Assembly (NCBI GenBank): GCA_020630875.1
Contig: JAHDIH010000001.1
Span: 853,093 to 902,224 of the forward strand
DNA length: 49,132 nucleotides
Origin: Deltaproteobacteria bacterium
GTDB lineage: Bacteria > Myxococcota_A > Polyangia > Haliangiales > Haliangiaceae
Direction of reading: 5' to 3'
Shown: piece after piece, positions 1 to 9,054 of the stretch
Position numbering within the stretch: the first letter of the stretch is position 1
How the letters are laid out: every line of letters starts with the position of its first letter
Program-made: the position numbers and the translations under genes
Notes under the pieces: generated by a model
Told to the model about the DNA's origin: nothing
What the model saw: only the letters and a program-made list of their open reading frames with translations
Database searches by the model: none

Positions 1-65
1 CGTTTCGGGTTCAGCAATTTAGACGTAAGAAAGATCTTCTTTGGCGCGCAAGGTTCGGCGGGATC

Positions 66-3000
66 GTGCAAAATCCGTCGGCAGTGGCCGAATTTGCTCA
101 CCTTCATGTTCATTCTCAGTACAGCTTACTAGATGGGGCTATTCGTGTGGGAGATCTTTATCCACGGATTCAAGAACTTGGGATGGACACCGTCGCCGTT
201 ACAGATCATGGCAACATGTTTGGCGCGGTTGATACCTATACCACGGCCAAAAAATACGGTGTGAAACCAATTTTTGGATGTGAGACGTACATCTCCGCAT
301 CTGATCGGCACGATCGAACCAATCGACGCTCCTACCACATGGTTCTTCTTGCCAAGAATGAAGTTGGCTACAAAAACCTGACCTACCTAAACTCAATGGG
401 GTACTTGGAAGGGTTCTATTATAACCCTCGTATCGACAAAGAACTTCTTCGCAAACACTCTGATGGACTCATTGGGTTGTCCGCTTGTCTTGGTGGGGAG
501 GTTTCGCAAGCGCTGATGAAGCAAGGAACTGCGGCGGCCGAAGAGGTGGCCAAAGAGTACCAAGATATATTTGCGCCTGGAGACTTTTATCTTGAGATGA
601 TGCCCAACGGCCTTACGGAACAAGATGAAGTAAACGCCTCGTTTAAAAAAATGGGACCTAAGCTTGGCATCCCTCTGGTCGCAACCAATGACTGTCACTA
701 CGTGAATCGAACCGACGCTCATGCGCACGAAATCCTATTGTCTATCCAGACGGGAAAGACCGCGAGCGATGAAAAGCGCCTTCGCCACGTGGTTGACGAA
801 TACTTCATTAAAAGCCCCGCTGAAATGGCGCAAGCATTTCACGACTGTCCGGAGGCTCTCGAAAATGCTGCGGCAATTGCCGGTCGATGCAACGTCGAAC
901 TCGACTTAGGAAACACGTACCTTCCGCAATACAAAGTCCCCGATGGATTCGACCTGGACACTTACCTCGAGCGCGTCATTCTTGACGGTCTCGATGCTCG
1001 CTATAAGGCGATGGCCGCAGTAGGGCAAAGTTTTGAAGTCGACGAATATCGCGTACGTGCGTATCACGAGTTGGGAGTCATCAAGAAGATGGGCTTTTCC
1101 GGCTATTTCCTGATCGTTTGGGACTTTATTAGGTGGGCTAAAGAACAAGACATTCCAGTAGGACCAGGGCGGGGAAGTGGTGCTGGATCTCTCGTCGCTT
1201 ACGCCATGGGAATTACCGACATTGATCCGATTCGGTTTAAACTTCTCTTTGAGAGGTTCTTGAATCCGGAGCGGGTGAGTATGCCGGACTTTGATATCGA
1301 CTTCTGCATGAAACGTCGAGATGAAGTAATCCGCTACGTACAACAGAAATACGGACACGATAAAGTCGGTCAAATTGCAACGTTTCATCAGTTGAAAGCT
1401 CGTGGCGTGATTCGCGACATCTCCAGAGTGATGGAACTTCCTTACTCGGAAGCCGACAAACTTGCCAAACTAATTCCCGATCCGGTGCAAGGAAAGTCTC
1501 CTCCTGTTAAAGATGCCATTGAGCAAGAGCCTGAACTTAAGCGTCTTTATAATGAAGACCCCAAAACACGAGAAATTCTCGATGTTGCTCAAAGTTTGGA
1601 AGGGCTAAATCGGCACGTGGGAATGCATGCGGCTGGCGTTGTGATTGCAGAGAAGCCTTTGTGGGAGTACGTCCCGTGCTTTAAAGGGCAGAATGGTGAA
1701 ATTGTCAGTCAATTCGCCATGAAAGAAGTTGAGAAAGCAGGTCTTGTAAAATTCGACTTTCTTGGACTTAAGACACTAACTGTAATTGATAACACTGTGA
1801 AAGCTATCAACGAGCAACGAGCTGTCAAAGGAGAAGACCCATTCGACATTTCTCTGATTCCTGCAGACGATGCCGATGTTTATAAGATGATATCTAGCGG
1901 AGACACCACAGGAGTGTTTCAAATGGAGTCTTCTGGGTTTCGCGATATGCTCATGAAGCTAAAGCCCGACCAACTCGAAGACATTGTTGCTGCCGGTGCT
2001 CTTTATCGTCCAGGCCCCCTTGAAGGAGGAATGGTAGATGACTTTATCGATCGAAAACACGGGCGGCAAAAAGTAGAGTACTTGCATCCTGACCTCGAAG
2101 AAGCGCTAAAAGATACTTATGGCGTCATCGTGTACCAAGAGCAAGTGATGCAAATCGCTCGAGTCCTCGCGGGGTACAGTCTTGGACGAGCGGATCTCCT
2201 TCGTCGTGCGATGGGAAAAAAGATCAAAGAAGTCATGGGCGAGGAGAAAATCGGTTTTGTTGATGGCGCGGTTGGTCGCGGCGTTGACAAGAAGATTGCC
2301 GAGCAAGTTTTTGACCTGATGGCGTTCTTCGCCGGCTATGGGTTCAACCGTAGTCACTCTGCGGCCTATGGGTGGATCTCGTATCAGACCGCGTACCTGA
2401 AGTACCACTTTCCTCATGAGTTTGTGGCAGGTCTAATGACTTGCGACCAAGACAACACCGATAATATTGTTAAGTTTATTAGTGAAGCTCGTAGTAGGGG
2501 GCTAACGGTAGAAAGACCAGATGTGAATGAGTCTGCCGCCGACTTCACGGTCGTCCCTCGAGAAGATGGCAAAGTAATTCGCTTTGGTCTCGGAGCGATT
2601 AAAGGAATCGGTAGCGGTGCTGTGGAAGCGATTGTTGGGGCGCGAGAAGAAGGCGGTCCTTTTACCTCGATGTTTGACTTTGGGAGTAGAGTGGACACGC
2701 AAAAGGCCAATCGCCGTGTGGTAGAAGCTCTGGTTAAAAGTGGAGCGTTCGATGGAATGCCTGGAGAAGTCATTCATCGAGCGCGTCTTTTCAGCGCTAT
2801 CGACGGGGTGTTAGAACGGGCAGCACAAGCTCAGCGAGACCGCCGGAGTGGGCAAACGAACTTATTCGGATTGATGGCCAGTGAAGACGTCGCGGCAGCC
2901 AAAGGAGAAGTGTTTCCCATGGTGCCCGAGTGGTCGCAAAAGGAGCTCTTAGCCCTTGAGAAAGAGTCGCTTGGTTTCTACATTAGCGGACACCCACTCG

Positions 3001-3584
3001 ACAGGTACGTGGGAGAGCTAGGTCGGTACGCCACAGCAAGTGCCAGTGACTTTACCAATGGACTTAAGCGGGCAGGAGAAGCCAAAATTGGCGGCGTCGT
3101 TTCCGCGTATCGAGAGCGCCCCACCAAACGCGGAAATGGCAAGATCGCCTTTTTTCAACTAGAGGATCAAAACGGCTCCATCGACGTGGTGGTCTTTCCA
3201 AAGTCATTTGATGAGTTACGACCGATTCTAGTTCTTGATGAACCTCTGTTATGCTCCGGTCGAGTTGTAGACGAGGGAGAAGGTGGAAATCACTCGTACA
3301 AGATGCTGCTTTCCAAGGCGGTTCCGTTAGGAGAGTTACGTAAGTCACAGACTCGAAACGTCGAGTTTCACTTGGACAGCGAGCATGCGGGGGCTGCTCA
3401 AATAGAACAATTAAAACAGCTACTTATTAGGTGTCGCGGGAGCTGTGAGGCGGTAATTGTGGTGAGAAATGGTAACGCGGAAGCCCGTATTCCTCTAGGT
3501 GAAAATTGGCGCGTCGCACCGAGCGATGAGCTTATTTCCAGGGCTGATTTGCTCTTTGGCGGCCACGTAACGCGACTGATATGA
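66..3584 (+). CDS. dnaE: DNA polymerase III alpha subunit
   Basis: This is the replicative C-family DNA polymerase subunit of 1172 residues, the usual length for DnaE1. An N-terminal PHP domain begins at once with the HLHVHS motif and continues through TDHGN (about residues 10-60). The polymerase palm carries PDFDIDF near residue 408, which supplies catalytic aspartates, and GPGRGSGAGS lies just upstream. A C-terminal OB-fold (about residues 1004-1080, starting KIGGVVSAYRER) and a short tail follow. The start is GTG; a purine-rich stretch (GGCGGGA) is just upstream. A start further upstream cannot be excluded because the window begins only 65 nt before it. It appears to be monocistronic. Sure of the identity; the start is less sure. 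Confidence 0.97.
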   Translation: MQNPSAVAEFAHLHVHSQYSLLDGAIRVGDLYPRIQELGMDTVAVTDHGNMFGAVDTYTTAKKYGVKPIFGCETYISASDRHDRTNRRSYHMVLLAKNEVGYKNLTYLNSMGYLEGFYYNPRIDKELLRKHSDGLIGLSACLGGEVSQALMKQGTAAAEEVAKEYQDIFAPGDFYLEMMPNGLTEQDEVNASFKKMGPKLGIPLVATNDCHYVNRTDAHAHEILLSIQTGKTASDEKRLRHVVDEYFIKSPAEMAQAFHDCPEALENAAAIAGRCNVELDLGNTYLPQYKVPDGFDLDTYLERVILDGLDARYKAMAAVGQSFEVDEYRVRAYHELGVIKKMGFSGYFLIVWDFIRWAKEQDIPVGPGRGSGAGSLVAYAMGITDIDPIRFKLLFERFLNPERVSMPDFDIDFCMKRRDEVIRYVQQKYGHDKVGQIATFHQLKARGVIRDISRVMELPYSEADKLAKLIPDPVQGKSPPVKDAIEQEPELKRLYNEDPKTREILDVAQSLEGLNRHVGMHAAGVVIAEKPLWEYVPCFKGQNGEIVSQFAMKEVEKAGLVKFDFLGLKTLTVIDNTVKAINEQRAVKGEDPFDISLIPADDADVYKMISSGDTTGVFQMESSGFRDMLMKLKPDQLEDIVAAGALYRPGPLEGGMVDDFIDRKHGRQKVEYLHPDLEEALKDTYGVIVYQEQVMQIARVLAGYSLGRADLLRRAMGKKIKEVMGEEKIGFVDGAVGRGVDKKIAEQVFDLMAFFAGYGFNRSHSAAYGWISYQTAYLKYHFPHEFVAGLMTCDQDNTDNIVKFISEARSRGLTVERPDVNESAADFTVVPREDGKVIRFGLGAIKGIGSGAVEAIVGAREEGGPFTSMFDFGSRVDTQKANRRVVEALVKSGAFDGMPGEVIHRARLFSAIDGVLERAAQAQRDRRSGQTNLFGLMASEDVAAAKGEVFPMVPEWSQKELLALEKESLGFYISGHPLDRYVGELGRYATASASDFTNGLKRAGEAKIGGVVSAYRERPTKRGNGKIAFFQLEDQNGSIDVVVFPKSFDELRPILVLDEPLLCSGRVVDEGEGGNHSYKMLLSKAVPLGELRKSQTRNVEFHLDSEHAGAAQIEQLKQLLIRCRGSCEAVIVVRNGNAEARIPLGENWRVAPSDELISRADLLFGGHVTRLI

Positions 3585-3683
3585 CCACACAACGTTTTTT
3601 AGCACCATATTAATTGATATGGTTGTGAAGGATTGTTGATAAAATTGTACCATTTCGCGAAGAGTTGCCTTACCATTCATTCG

Positions 3684-3992
3684 ATGAGGTGGATGGTTTT
3701 AGCGTTTTTGTTGGTTGGATGTGCGACAGCAGGGGAGACAGACAAAACTTCTGTAGACGCCCGACCACTGGTAGACGCTCCTGACTTTACGGTGGACGCT
3801 CCTTTGCCGCCGGTGGATGCTCCTGTTTCGATCGACGCACCACTGTTTACGGATGCCCCGATCACGGCGGATGCTCCAGGCGGAGGTCTCTTTTGCGCGA
3901 CATCGTCTGATTGCACGCTGGCAGGAGAATGTTGCTTGTTACAAATTTGCGTACCAGGTACTGAGATCGCTGGCGTTTGCCTTCCGTTCTGA
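3684..3992 (+). CDS. Small Asp-Ala-Pro repeat lipoprotein
   Basis: A 102-residue predicted lipoprotein. It opens with a short signal peptide ending in the lipobox LLVGC. A low-complexity linker follows, with about eight near-repeats of the type (V/I)DAP or TDAP (residues 25-70). A small C-terminal module has six cysteines (from CATSSDC to GVCLPF), which suggests a disulfide-rich knot. Asp-Ala-Pro-rich stalks after the lipobox are common in myxobacterial surface lipoproteins, where they probably span peptidoglycan or the periplasm. I chose the ATG directly before the hydrophobic stretch, because an upstream TTG would add a non-signal-like leader. Function is unknown; the fold of the Cys-rich end resembles small toxin or EGF-like modules only in spacing. 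Confidence 0.75.
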   Translation: MRWMVLAFLLVGCATAGETDKTSVDARPLVDAPDFTVDAPLPPVDAPVSIDAPLFTDAPITADAPGGGLFCATSSDCTLAGECCLLQICVPGTEIAGVCLPF

Positions 3993-4030
3993 TATTTGCA
4001 AAAGCATAGTCAACTGACTAAGCTTCTCGC

Positions 4031-5755
4031 GTGAGGTCATTCAAATTACTTCTGGCGGTTTTGCTTTTTACTGGCTGCGGTCGGAAAAGACAGTTGGCCA
4101 TGCCAACCGTCCCCACAAACGGTGCTCCAGAAGCTCGGACGCACTTCATGGAAGCGAAGCAAGGGTTCGCTAACGACAAAGACGTTAGTTACACCACCTT
4201 TACGACGATTGCCGAACAAAACCACGGCGACCCCATTGTTCCCCATGCGCTTCTCTATGCTGGGATGGCGGCAGTCAAAGAGAAGAAGTATCAAGAGGCC
4301 TCGAAGAGTTTACGTCAACTTACCAGCATGAAAACGGATAGAGCCCTTTTGATTCGAGGGCATCTTTATCTGGGAATCGCGATGAACTATCAGGGCGAGT
4401 CTGAGCTGGCGCGATTTCACTTGAAAGAGGGCAAGGATGGTATTTCTAGTGAGGAAGAGAAGGGCGAGTGGTTGGCCGCGATGGCAATTTCTCATGGCGT
4501 TAACGAATTCAAACATTGGGACAGGTTTTATCAAGCAGGTTCTCCATCAGAGCGAAAGTTTATTGCTGATTCGCTTAGAACTCATTGCCAAACGCTGTCC
4601 GTTTCACAACTAGAAAGTTGGCGCAGCAATTCTGAAGGAATCGCCAATGCCATCGCGACGGAGCAACTGTCTAAGCGTGATCCCAATAATACCTCTCTTC
4701 GTAGTGCCGTGGAGTCTTTGCAAGGCAAGTTTCAAGTCTACGCAAGTCAAGAGAAGACAGGGCCCGTAAAAGTAGCAGCAGTGGTTCCCACGAGCGGACG
4801 AACCGTTGGGTTCGGACGCAAGGCGATTCAAGGAATGATGCTCGCAAGTGATAGCCAACCAGGACTAGTCTTTTCAGTCCAAGGAGCCGGGGACGTTGCC
4901 TCTTTCAAAGGTGCTGATGTGGTGGTTGGTCCACTCGCGACATCGACCCTCAATAGCTGGTCTGGTTCGGTCAAAGCCGTGCTTTCACTAGTCCCGCGCC
5001 CGGAGCGTGCGATAGCAGAAAATCGATTTCACATGATTCATTCTGCGGAACAGAGAACTCGCATTCTGGCAAAACACGCAGTATCTCGTGGTATCAAAAA
5101 CTTTGCAGTTTTCTATCCCGATGACGGCTACGGAAGAGCGATGGCTCGTGTTTTCGACAAAGAGGTGTCTGATTTGGGAGGAGTCGTAATTTCGACAGTC
5201 AAATACCCTTCCAAGACAACTTCATTTACCAACCCAATTAAGTCGCTGAAGGGGCCCTTTAATGCGGTGTTCGTTCCCGACAGAGCCGACCGACTCAAAT
5301 TGATTGCCCCAGCACTGGCCGCAGGAAACTTACGCGTAAGGGCGGTAGAAGATACTCAGAAGGTCAGATTCGGCCGAAAGATTGTGCTGCTTTCTACGGC
5401 TGAGTTTCTGGATTCGTCTTTTGTTTCTAGTTCCGGCCGATACACTGCAGGGGCCATCTTAGCTCCTGGATTTTATCCCGACGTGGCGCAACCGGCGATC
5501 GGAGCTTTTGTAGCTGCCTTTCGGGCTAAGTTTGCAAGATCTCCAGCGCCCATCGAAGCCTACGCTTATGATGCTGCAATGGTTGCTTCTAAGTCGAAAG
5601 GGAGCACTGATTTGCTGAAATCGAACTCATGGAGTGGGGTCACGGGGGACGTTTCCTTTGACTCTCGAGGATTGCGACAAGACCAAGGCTGGCTCTACAC
5701 CGTGAGGAAAGTGGAAAATGGCGACTTAGGGATTCGCGTACTCAATAACAAGTAG
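4031..5755 (+). CDS. LpoA/substrate-binding-like periplasmic lipoprotein
   Basis: A 574-residue lipoprotein with lipobox LFTGC near residue 16. Residues of about 30-200 are helical and TPR-like (alanine-rich repeats such as HALLYAGMAAVKEKKYQEAS). From about residue 240 there is a type-1 periplasmic-binding fold (VKVAAVVPTSGRTVGFGRKA, then FYPDDGYGRAMARVF and AYAYDAAMV), as in branched-chain amino-acid binding proteins. TPR plus PBP1 fold on a lipid anchor is the architecture of LpoA, the outer-membrane activator of penicillin-binding protein 1A, so a role in peptidoglycan synthesis is plausible. No permease genes are adjacent, which argues against an ABC transporter binding protein. The start is GTG at the first hydrophobic stretch. 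Confidence 0.75.
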   Translation: MRSFKLLLAVLLFTGCGRKRQLAMPTVPTNGAPEARTHFMEAKQGFANDKDVSYTTFTTIAEQNHGDPIVPHALLYAGMAAVKEKKYQEASKSLRQLTSMKTDRALLIRGHLYLGIAMNYQGESELARFHLKEGKDGISSEEEKGEWLAAMAISHGVNEFKHWDRFYQAGSPSERKFIADSLRTHCQTLSVSQLESWRSNSEGIANAIATEQLSKRDPNNTSLRSAVESLQGKFQVYASQEKTGPVKVAAVVPTSGRTVGFGRKAIQGMMLASDSQPGLVFSVQGAGDVASFKGADVVVGPLATSTLNSWSGSVKAVLSLVPRPERAIAENRFHMIHSAEQRTRILAKHAVSRGIKNFAVFYPDDGYGRAMARVFDKEVSDLGGVVISTVKYPSKTTSFTNPIKSLKGPFNAVFVPDRADRLKLIAPALAAGNLRVRAVEDTQKVRFGRKIVLLSTAEFLDSSFVSSSGRYTAGAILAPGFYPDVAQPAIGAFVAAFRAKFARSPAPIEAYAYDAAMVASKSKGSTDLLKSNSWSGVTGDVSFDSRGLRQDQGWLYTVRKVENGDLGIRVLNNK

Positions 5756-5783
5756 ACAAAAACTCAATTCATTACAGCGCCGA

Positions 5784-5812
5784 TTGATTGTTTGGCTATT
5801 GCACCGTACAAA
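5784..5812 (+). promoter_or_regulatory. proS promoter, probably leaderless
   Basis: TTGATT (5784-5789), a 17-nt spacer and TACAAA (5807-5812) sit 5 nt before the proS ATG, so transcription would start at or next to the start codon. This spacing also favours the ATG at 5818 over the upstream in-frame TTG. Confidence 0.5.
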
Positions 5813-5817
5813 GCCTC

Positions 5818-7524
5818 ATGAGGCTTTCAAAAGCATTTGTACCTACCAAAAAAGAAGTGCCGGCTGACGCCCAGGTTGCCAGTCATATCTACATGATCCG
5901 TGGGGGATTCATCAGGAAGATTGCGGCGGGCATTTACAACTTTTTACCGTTAGGCCGCCGTGTCATTCGAAAGATAGAAAACATCATACGTGAGGAGATG
6001 GATAACGCGGGAGCACTTGAAGTGTTGATGCCAGCGGCATCCCCCTCGGAACTTTGGCAAGAGACCGGACGATGGGACAAATTTGGCCCCCAGATGCTTC
6101 GTTTCAAAGACCGAAAAGGGAGTGACTTTTGCTTTGGGCCTACCCATGAAGAGGTGATTGTCGACATGGTGCGAAGGGAGATTACCTCGTATCGCGATCT
6201 GCCGATAAACCTTTATCAAATTCAAACAAAGTTTCGAGATGAGATGCGCCCTCGTGCGGGGCTGATGCGAAGTCGTGAGTTCATCATGAAAGATGCCTAC
6301 TCTTTTGACATCGACGAAGAAGCAGCAAACTTATCTTACGACAACATGTACGAAACCTATAAGCGTATCTTTACTCGCTGTGGTCTGGAGTTCAGGCCAG
6401 TCGAGGCTGATACAGGAGCTATTGGTGGAAGTCGCTCTCACGAATTTCAGGTGCTAGCCAAGTCTGGGGAAGATGCCATTGTCGCGTGCGACAGTTGCGA
6501 CTATGCGGCTAATGTAGAACAGGCTGACTTCAAGACTGGTGCTGCCCTTGACTTCGGAGCTGGTGAACTCAAGCGAGTCCCTACGCCAGGAGTGAAAAGT
6601 GCCAGTGACGCGGCGAAGCAGCTGCAAGTGCCAGAGAGTGCAGTTATTAAGACGCTTATATATCTCGCCGACGATAAGCCAGTCGCGGTGGCGCTTCGTG
6701 GGGACCGCGAGCTGAACGAGGTTGCACTCAAGAAAATTACTGGTGCGACTCAGTTGTTTTTAGCGCGCCAAGGACAAGTTAAGAAAGCCACGGGCGTATT
6801 GCCTGGCGCAGTGTCCCCCATTGGACTCTCCATTCCTCTGTACATGGACAAAGAGCTTGAGAATGCCAAGGGCATGGTCGCTGGCGGGGGAGAAGACGAG
6901 ACTCACTACAAGGGCGTGGACGTTGCTCGAGATTGCGGGTCAGAAATTATTTGGCGAACGCTGCGGGTTGCGGAACCTGGCGATGCTTGTCCTAAGTGCT
7001 CAGGAAAACTGGAGGGGTTCAAAGGCATTGAAGTAGGTCATGTATTTTCGCTAGGCACCGTTTATTCCAAGCCAATGAAGTGCGATGTTTTGACCGCCGA
7101 TGAGACCTCTCACCCGATGGAAATGGGATGTTACGGCATCGGCGTAACACGGATCGCGGCCGCCGCCATCGAGCAAAACCATGACGACGGAGGGATTCAA
7201 TGGCCGGTCGCTATTGCGCCATACGAAGTCGCTGTTTTGCCTCTGCAAATGAAAGATGACGCAGTAGTTGCTGAAGGCGAAAGAATCTACCAAGAGCTTC
7301 TCGCTTCCGGTGTTGATGTGATTCTGGACGACCGGTTCGATCGTCCTGGGGCGAAGTTTAAAGATGCAGATTTAGTCGGTTATCCTCTCCGAGTGGCAAT
7401 TGGCGGCCGAGGTTTGAAAGAAGGAATTGCGGAAGTGAAATGGAGAAACGAATCCGAAGTACAGAAGATTCCTCTTGCGGACGTGGTTGACTTTGTGTCC
7501 AAAGGAATTGCTAACGCAAAATGA
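5818..7524 (+). CDS. proS: Prolyl-tRNA synthetase
   Basis: Charges tRNA-Pro with proline in the cytosol. At 568 residues it has the long bacterial (E. coli-type) architecture. Class II motifs are visible: GPTHEEVI, then KFRDEMRPRAGLMRSREF with FIMKDAYSFD (motif 2 region), and GCYGIGVTRIAAA (motif 3). A YbaK-like editing insertion lies between motifs 2 and 3, about residues 225-385, and a C-terminal anticodon-binding domain ends the protein. The ATG at 5818 gives the canonical N-terminus MRLSKAFVPTKKEVP. The stop overlaps the pyrF start by 4 nt (ATGA), so proS, pyrF and rlmB form one operon. Confidence 0.97.
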   Translation: MRLSKAFVPTKKEVPADAQVASHIYMIRGGFIRKIAAGIYNFLPLGRRVIRKIENIIREEMDNAGALEVLMPAASPSELWQETGRWDKFGPQMLRFKDRKGSDFCFGPTHEEVIVDMVRREITSYRDLPINLYQIQTKFRDEMRPRAGLMRSREFIMKDAYSFDIDEEAANLSYDNMYETYKRIFTRCGLEFRPVEADTGAIGGSRSHEFQVLAKSGEDAIVACDSCDYAANVEQADFKTGAALDFGAGELKRVPTPGVKSASDAAKQLQVPESAVIKTLIYLADDKPVAVALRGDRELNEVALKKITGATQLFLARQGQVKKATGVLPGAVSPIGLSIPLYMDKELENAKGMVAGGGEDETHYKGVDVARDCGSEIIWRTLRVAEPGDACPKCSGKLEGFKGIEVGHVFSLGTVYSKPMKCDVLTADETSHPMEMGCYGIGVTRIAAAAIEQNHDDGGIQWPVAIAPYEVAVLPLQMKDDAVVAEGERIYQELLASGVDVILDDRFDRPGAKFKDADLVGYPLRVAIGGRGLKEGIAEVKWRNESEVQKIPLADVVDFVSKGIANAK

Positions 7525-8192
7525 GCGCAGCAAGTAAAATTATCGTTGCCTTAGACGTTCCTTCGGGGGAGAAGGCATTGGAGCTAGCAAAGCAAGTAGA
7601 TCCTGCTTGGGTTAAGGTTGGGTTGGAGTTGTTTTGCAGCGAAGGGCCGGCGTTGGTGGAAAAGCTAGCGCAGAACTATAGCGTCATGCTGGATCTGAAA
7701 CTGCATGACATTCCTGCCACCGTTGCCTCTGCGGTGAAGCAGGTGGATCGCTTGGGTGCGAAGATGTTAACGATTCATTGCAGTGGGGGAGAGGAAATGA
7801 TGCAAGCCGCCGCAAGCTCTACTTCCTCTATGGATATTTTGGGGGTCACCGTACTCACGTCCATGGACGAGGCTGACTTGTCCGCCGTGGGCGACGGAGG
7901 TTACCCTCAGACGTTAGTGAAAAAGCGGGCCAAGCTGGCCCTACAGCATTTGGCCGGAGTGGTTTGTTCTCCACTGGAGGCCGCTTTGGTTAGGCAACTT
8001 TCGTCGGAAACCCTAATTGTAACTCCTGGAGTCAGACCGAACGCGACCGCAACAGATGACCAAAAGCGAGTGGCAACTCCCGCATCTGCCATTGCCAATG
8101 GAGCTAGTTACCTGGTAATCGGCCGAGCCATTCGAAACGCCTCGGATCCCTCCAAAGCTTTCAGGCGGATTGTGGAGCAGCTCGGTGGCTGA
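7521..8192 (+). CDS. pyrF: Orotidine 5'-phosphate decarboxylase
   Basis: Catalyses the last step of UMP synthesis, decarboxylation of OMP. The 223-residue TIM barrel shows IVALDVPSGEKAL at the N-terminus, the catalytic DLKLHDIPATV near residue 57 (the Asp-x-Lys-x-x-Asp charge network), the phosphate-binding VTPGVRP near residue 168 and a terminal YLVIGRAI segment. The length is typical of the short bacterial form. It starts inside the proS stop codon and ends inside rlmB, so its translation is probably coupled to both. No further pyrimidine genes are visible nearby. Confidence 0.96.
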   Translation: MSAASKIIVALDVPSGEKALELAKQVDPAWVKVGLELFCSEGPALVEKLAQNYSVMLDLKLHDIPATVASAVKQVDRLGAKMLTIHCSGGEEMMQAAASSTSSMDILGVTVLTSMDEADLSAVGDGGYPQTLVKKRAKLALQHLAGVVCSPLEAALVRQLSSETLIVTPGVRPNATATDDQKRVATPASAIANGASYLVIGRAIRNASDPSKAFRRIVEQLGG

Positions 8193-8931
8193 GTTTCGAT
8201 ATTTAATCGGCAGAAATCCAGTGGAGTCGACTCTCGACTCGCTACAGGCACCGCCGCATGAGATTTTCGTAAGTGCCAAAAAGTATTCAAGTGATCGTAA
8301 GCTCCAAAAGCTTTGCTCAAGGTTTGAAAAACGTGGCATATCTGTGACCAAGACGGACGATAGGACTCTCGACAAGCTTGCGTCGGGGGGGCCTCACCAA
8401 GGAATTGCAGCTAAGCTTTCAGAGTATCGCCTGTGGGGAGAAGATGATCTTTTTGCGCTGTGCGAAGCAAAGCGCGGAAGCGTGCTCCTCGTGGCTTGCG
8501 ATCAAATTCAAGATCCACAAAACCTCGCGTCCATTGCACGCTCTTCGTTGGCGTTTGGAGTGGATGGGATAGTCGTTACCGACCGAAACAGCTGTAGGGT
8601 TGGTCCTGCAGTCGGACGTGCCTCTGCGGGGGCCATCGAGAAGGTACGCTTGTTCGAGGTCAGGAACTTAGCGGACACCTTAGGGAAATTTCGTGACTAC
8701 GATGTTTGGACCACAGGACTCGCAATGGACGGAGAAGTCCGCATTGACCAAGTGAACTGGAGCGGGGGAGTTTGTATCGTGGTCGGCAATGAAGGTCGAG
8801 GCTTGCGAAAGCGCGTCGCAGAAACCTGCGATCATCGGGCGTCAATACCAATGACCCCTGGAGCCATAGATTCTCTAAATGCTGCCGTTGCCACGGCAGT
8901 CACGCTTTATCAGGCCACGCACTCTCGATAG
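8185..8931 (+). CDS. rlmB: 23S rRNA Gm2251 2'-O-methyltransferase, SpoU family
   Basis: A SPOUT-class RNA 2'-O-methyltransferase of 248 residues with the SpoU substrate-binding N-domain (LIGRNPVESTL, later GGPHQGIAAKL). The trefoil-knot motifs are present: QDPQNLASIARSS, VVGNEGRGL and IPMTPGAIDSLNAAVATAV. This best fits RlmB, which methylates G2251 of 23S rRNA. TrmH-family relatives acting on other rRNA or tRNA sites cannot be excluded. I chose GTG at 8185 because GGAG (8174-8177) lies 7 nt upstream; it overlaps pyrF by 8 nt. An earlier TTG at 8170 would give an unlikely five-residue extension. Confidence 0.9.
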   Translation: MAEFRYLIGRNPVESTLDSLQAPPHEIFVSAKKYSSDRKLQKLCSRFEKRGISVTKTDDRTLDKLASGGPHQGIAAKLSEYRLWGEDDLFALCEAKRGSVLLVACDQIQDPQNLASIARSSLAFGVDGIVVTDRNSCRVGPAVGRASAGAIEKVRLFEVRNLADTLGKFRDYDVWTTGLAMDGEVRIDQVNWSGGVCIVVGNEGRGLRKRVAETCDHRASIPMTPGAIDSLNAAVATAVTLYQATHSR

Positions 8932-9041
8932 GCGCTGGTATGCCTTTGAGTTTGATTATTTCCACTATGCGTTCTTTTGAATGATAATGCGGCCGCCAGC
9001 TACGCTAGGACTATTTGAATAATCGCTCCTTTCTGGTAGCG

Positions 9042-9047
9042 TAATAA
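9042..9047 (+). promoter_or_regulatory. Possible -10 element of asd
   Basis: TAATAA lies 7 nt before the ATG at 9055. No convincing -35 is seen at the right distance, and no Shine-Dalgarno precedes the gene. The arrangement is compatible with a leaderless message but weaker than at other genes here. Confidence 0.3.
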
Positions 9048-9054
9048 CGTGGCA

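Noticed and set aside
906..1388. Long minus-strand frame inside dnaE
   Set aside because: A shadow of the dnaE frame with no domain, signal or ribosome site. The same applies to the minus-strand frames inside hemD, pgsB and the PgsC-like gene.
3610..3630. Inverted repeat CCATAT/ATATGG after dnaE
   Set aside because: The stem is short and A/T-rich with no T-run, so I do not call it a terminator.
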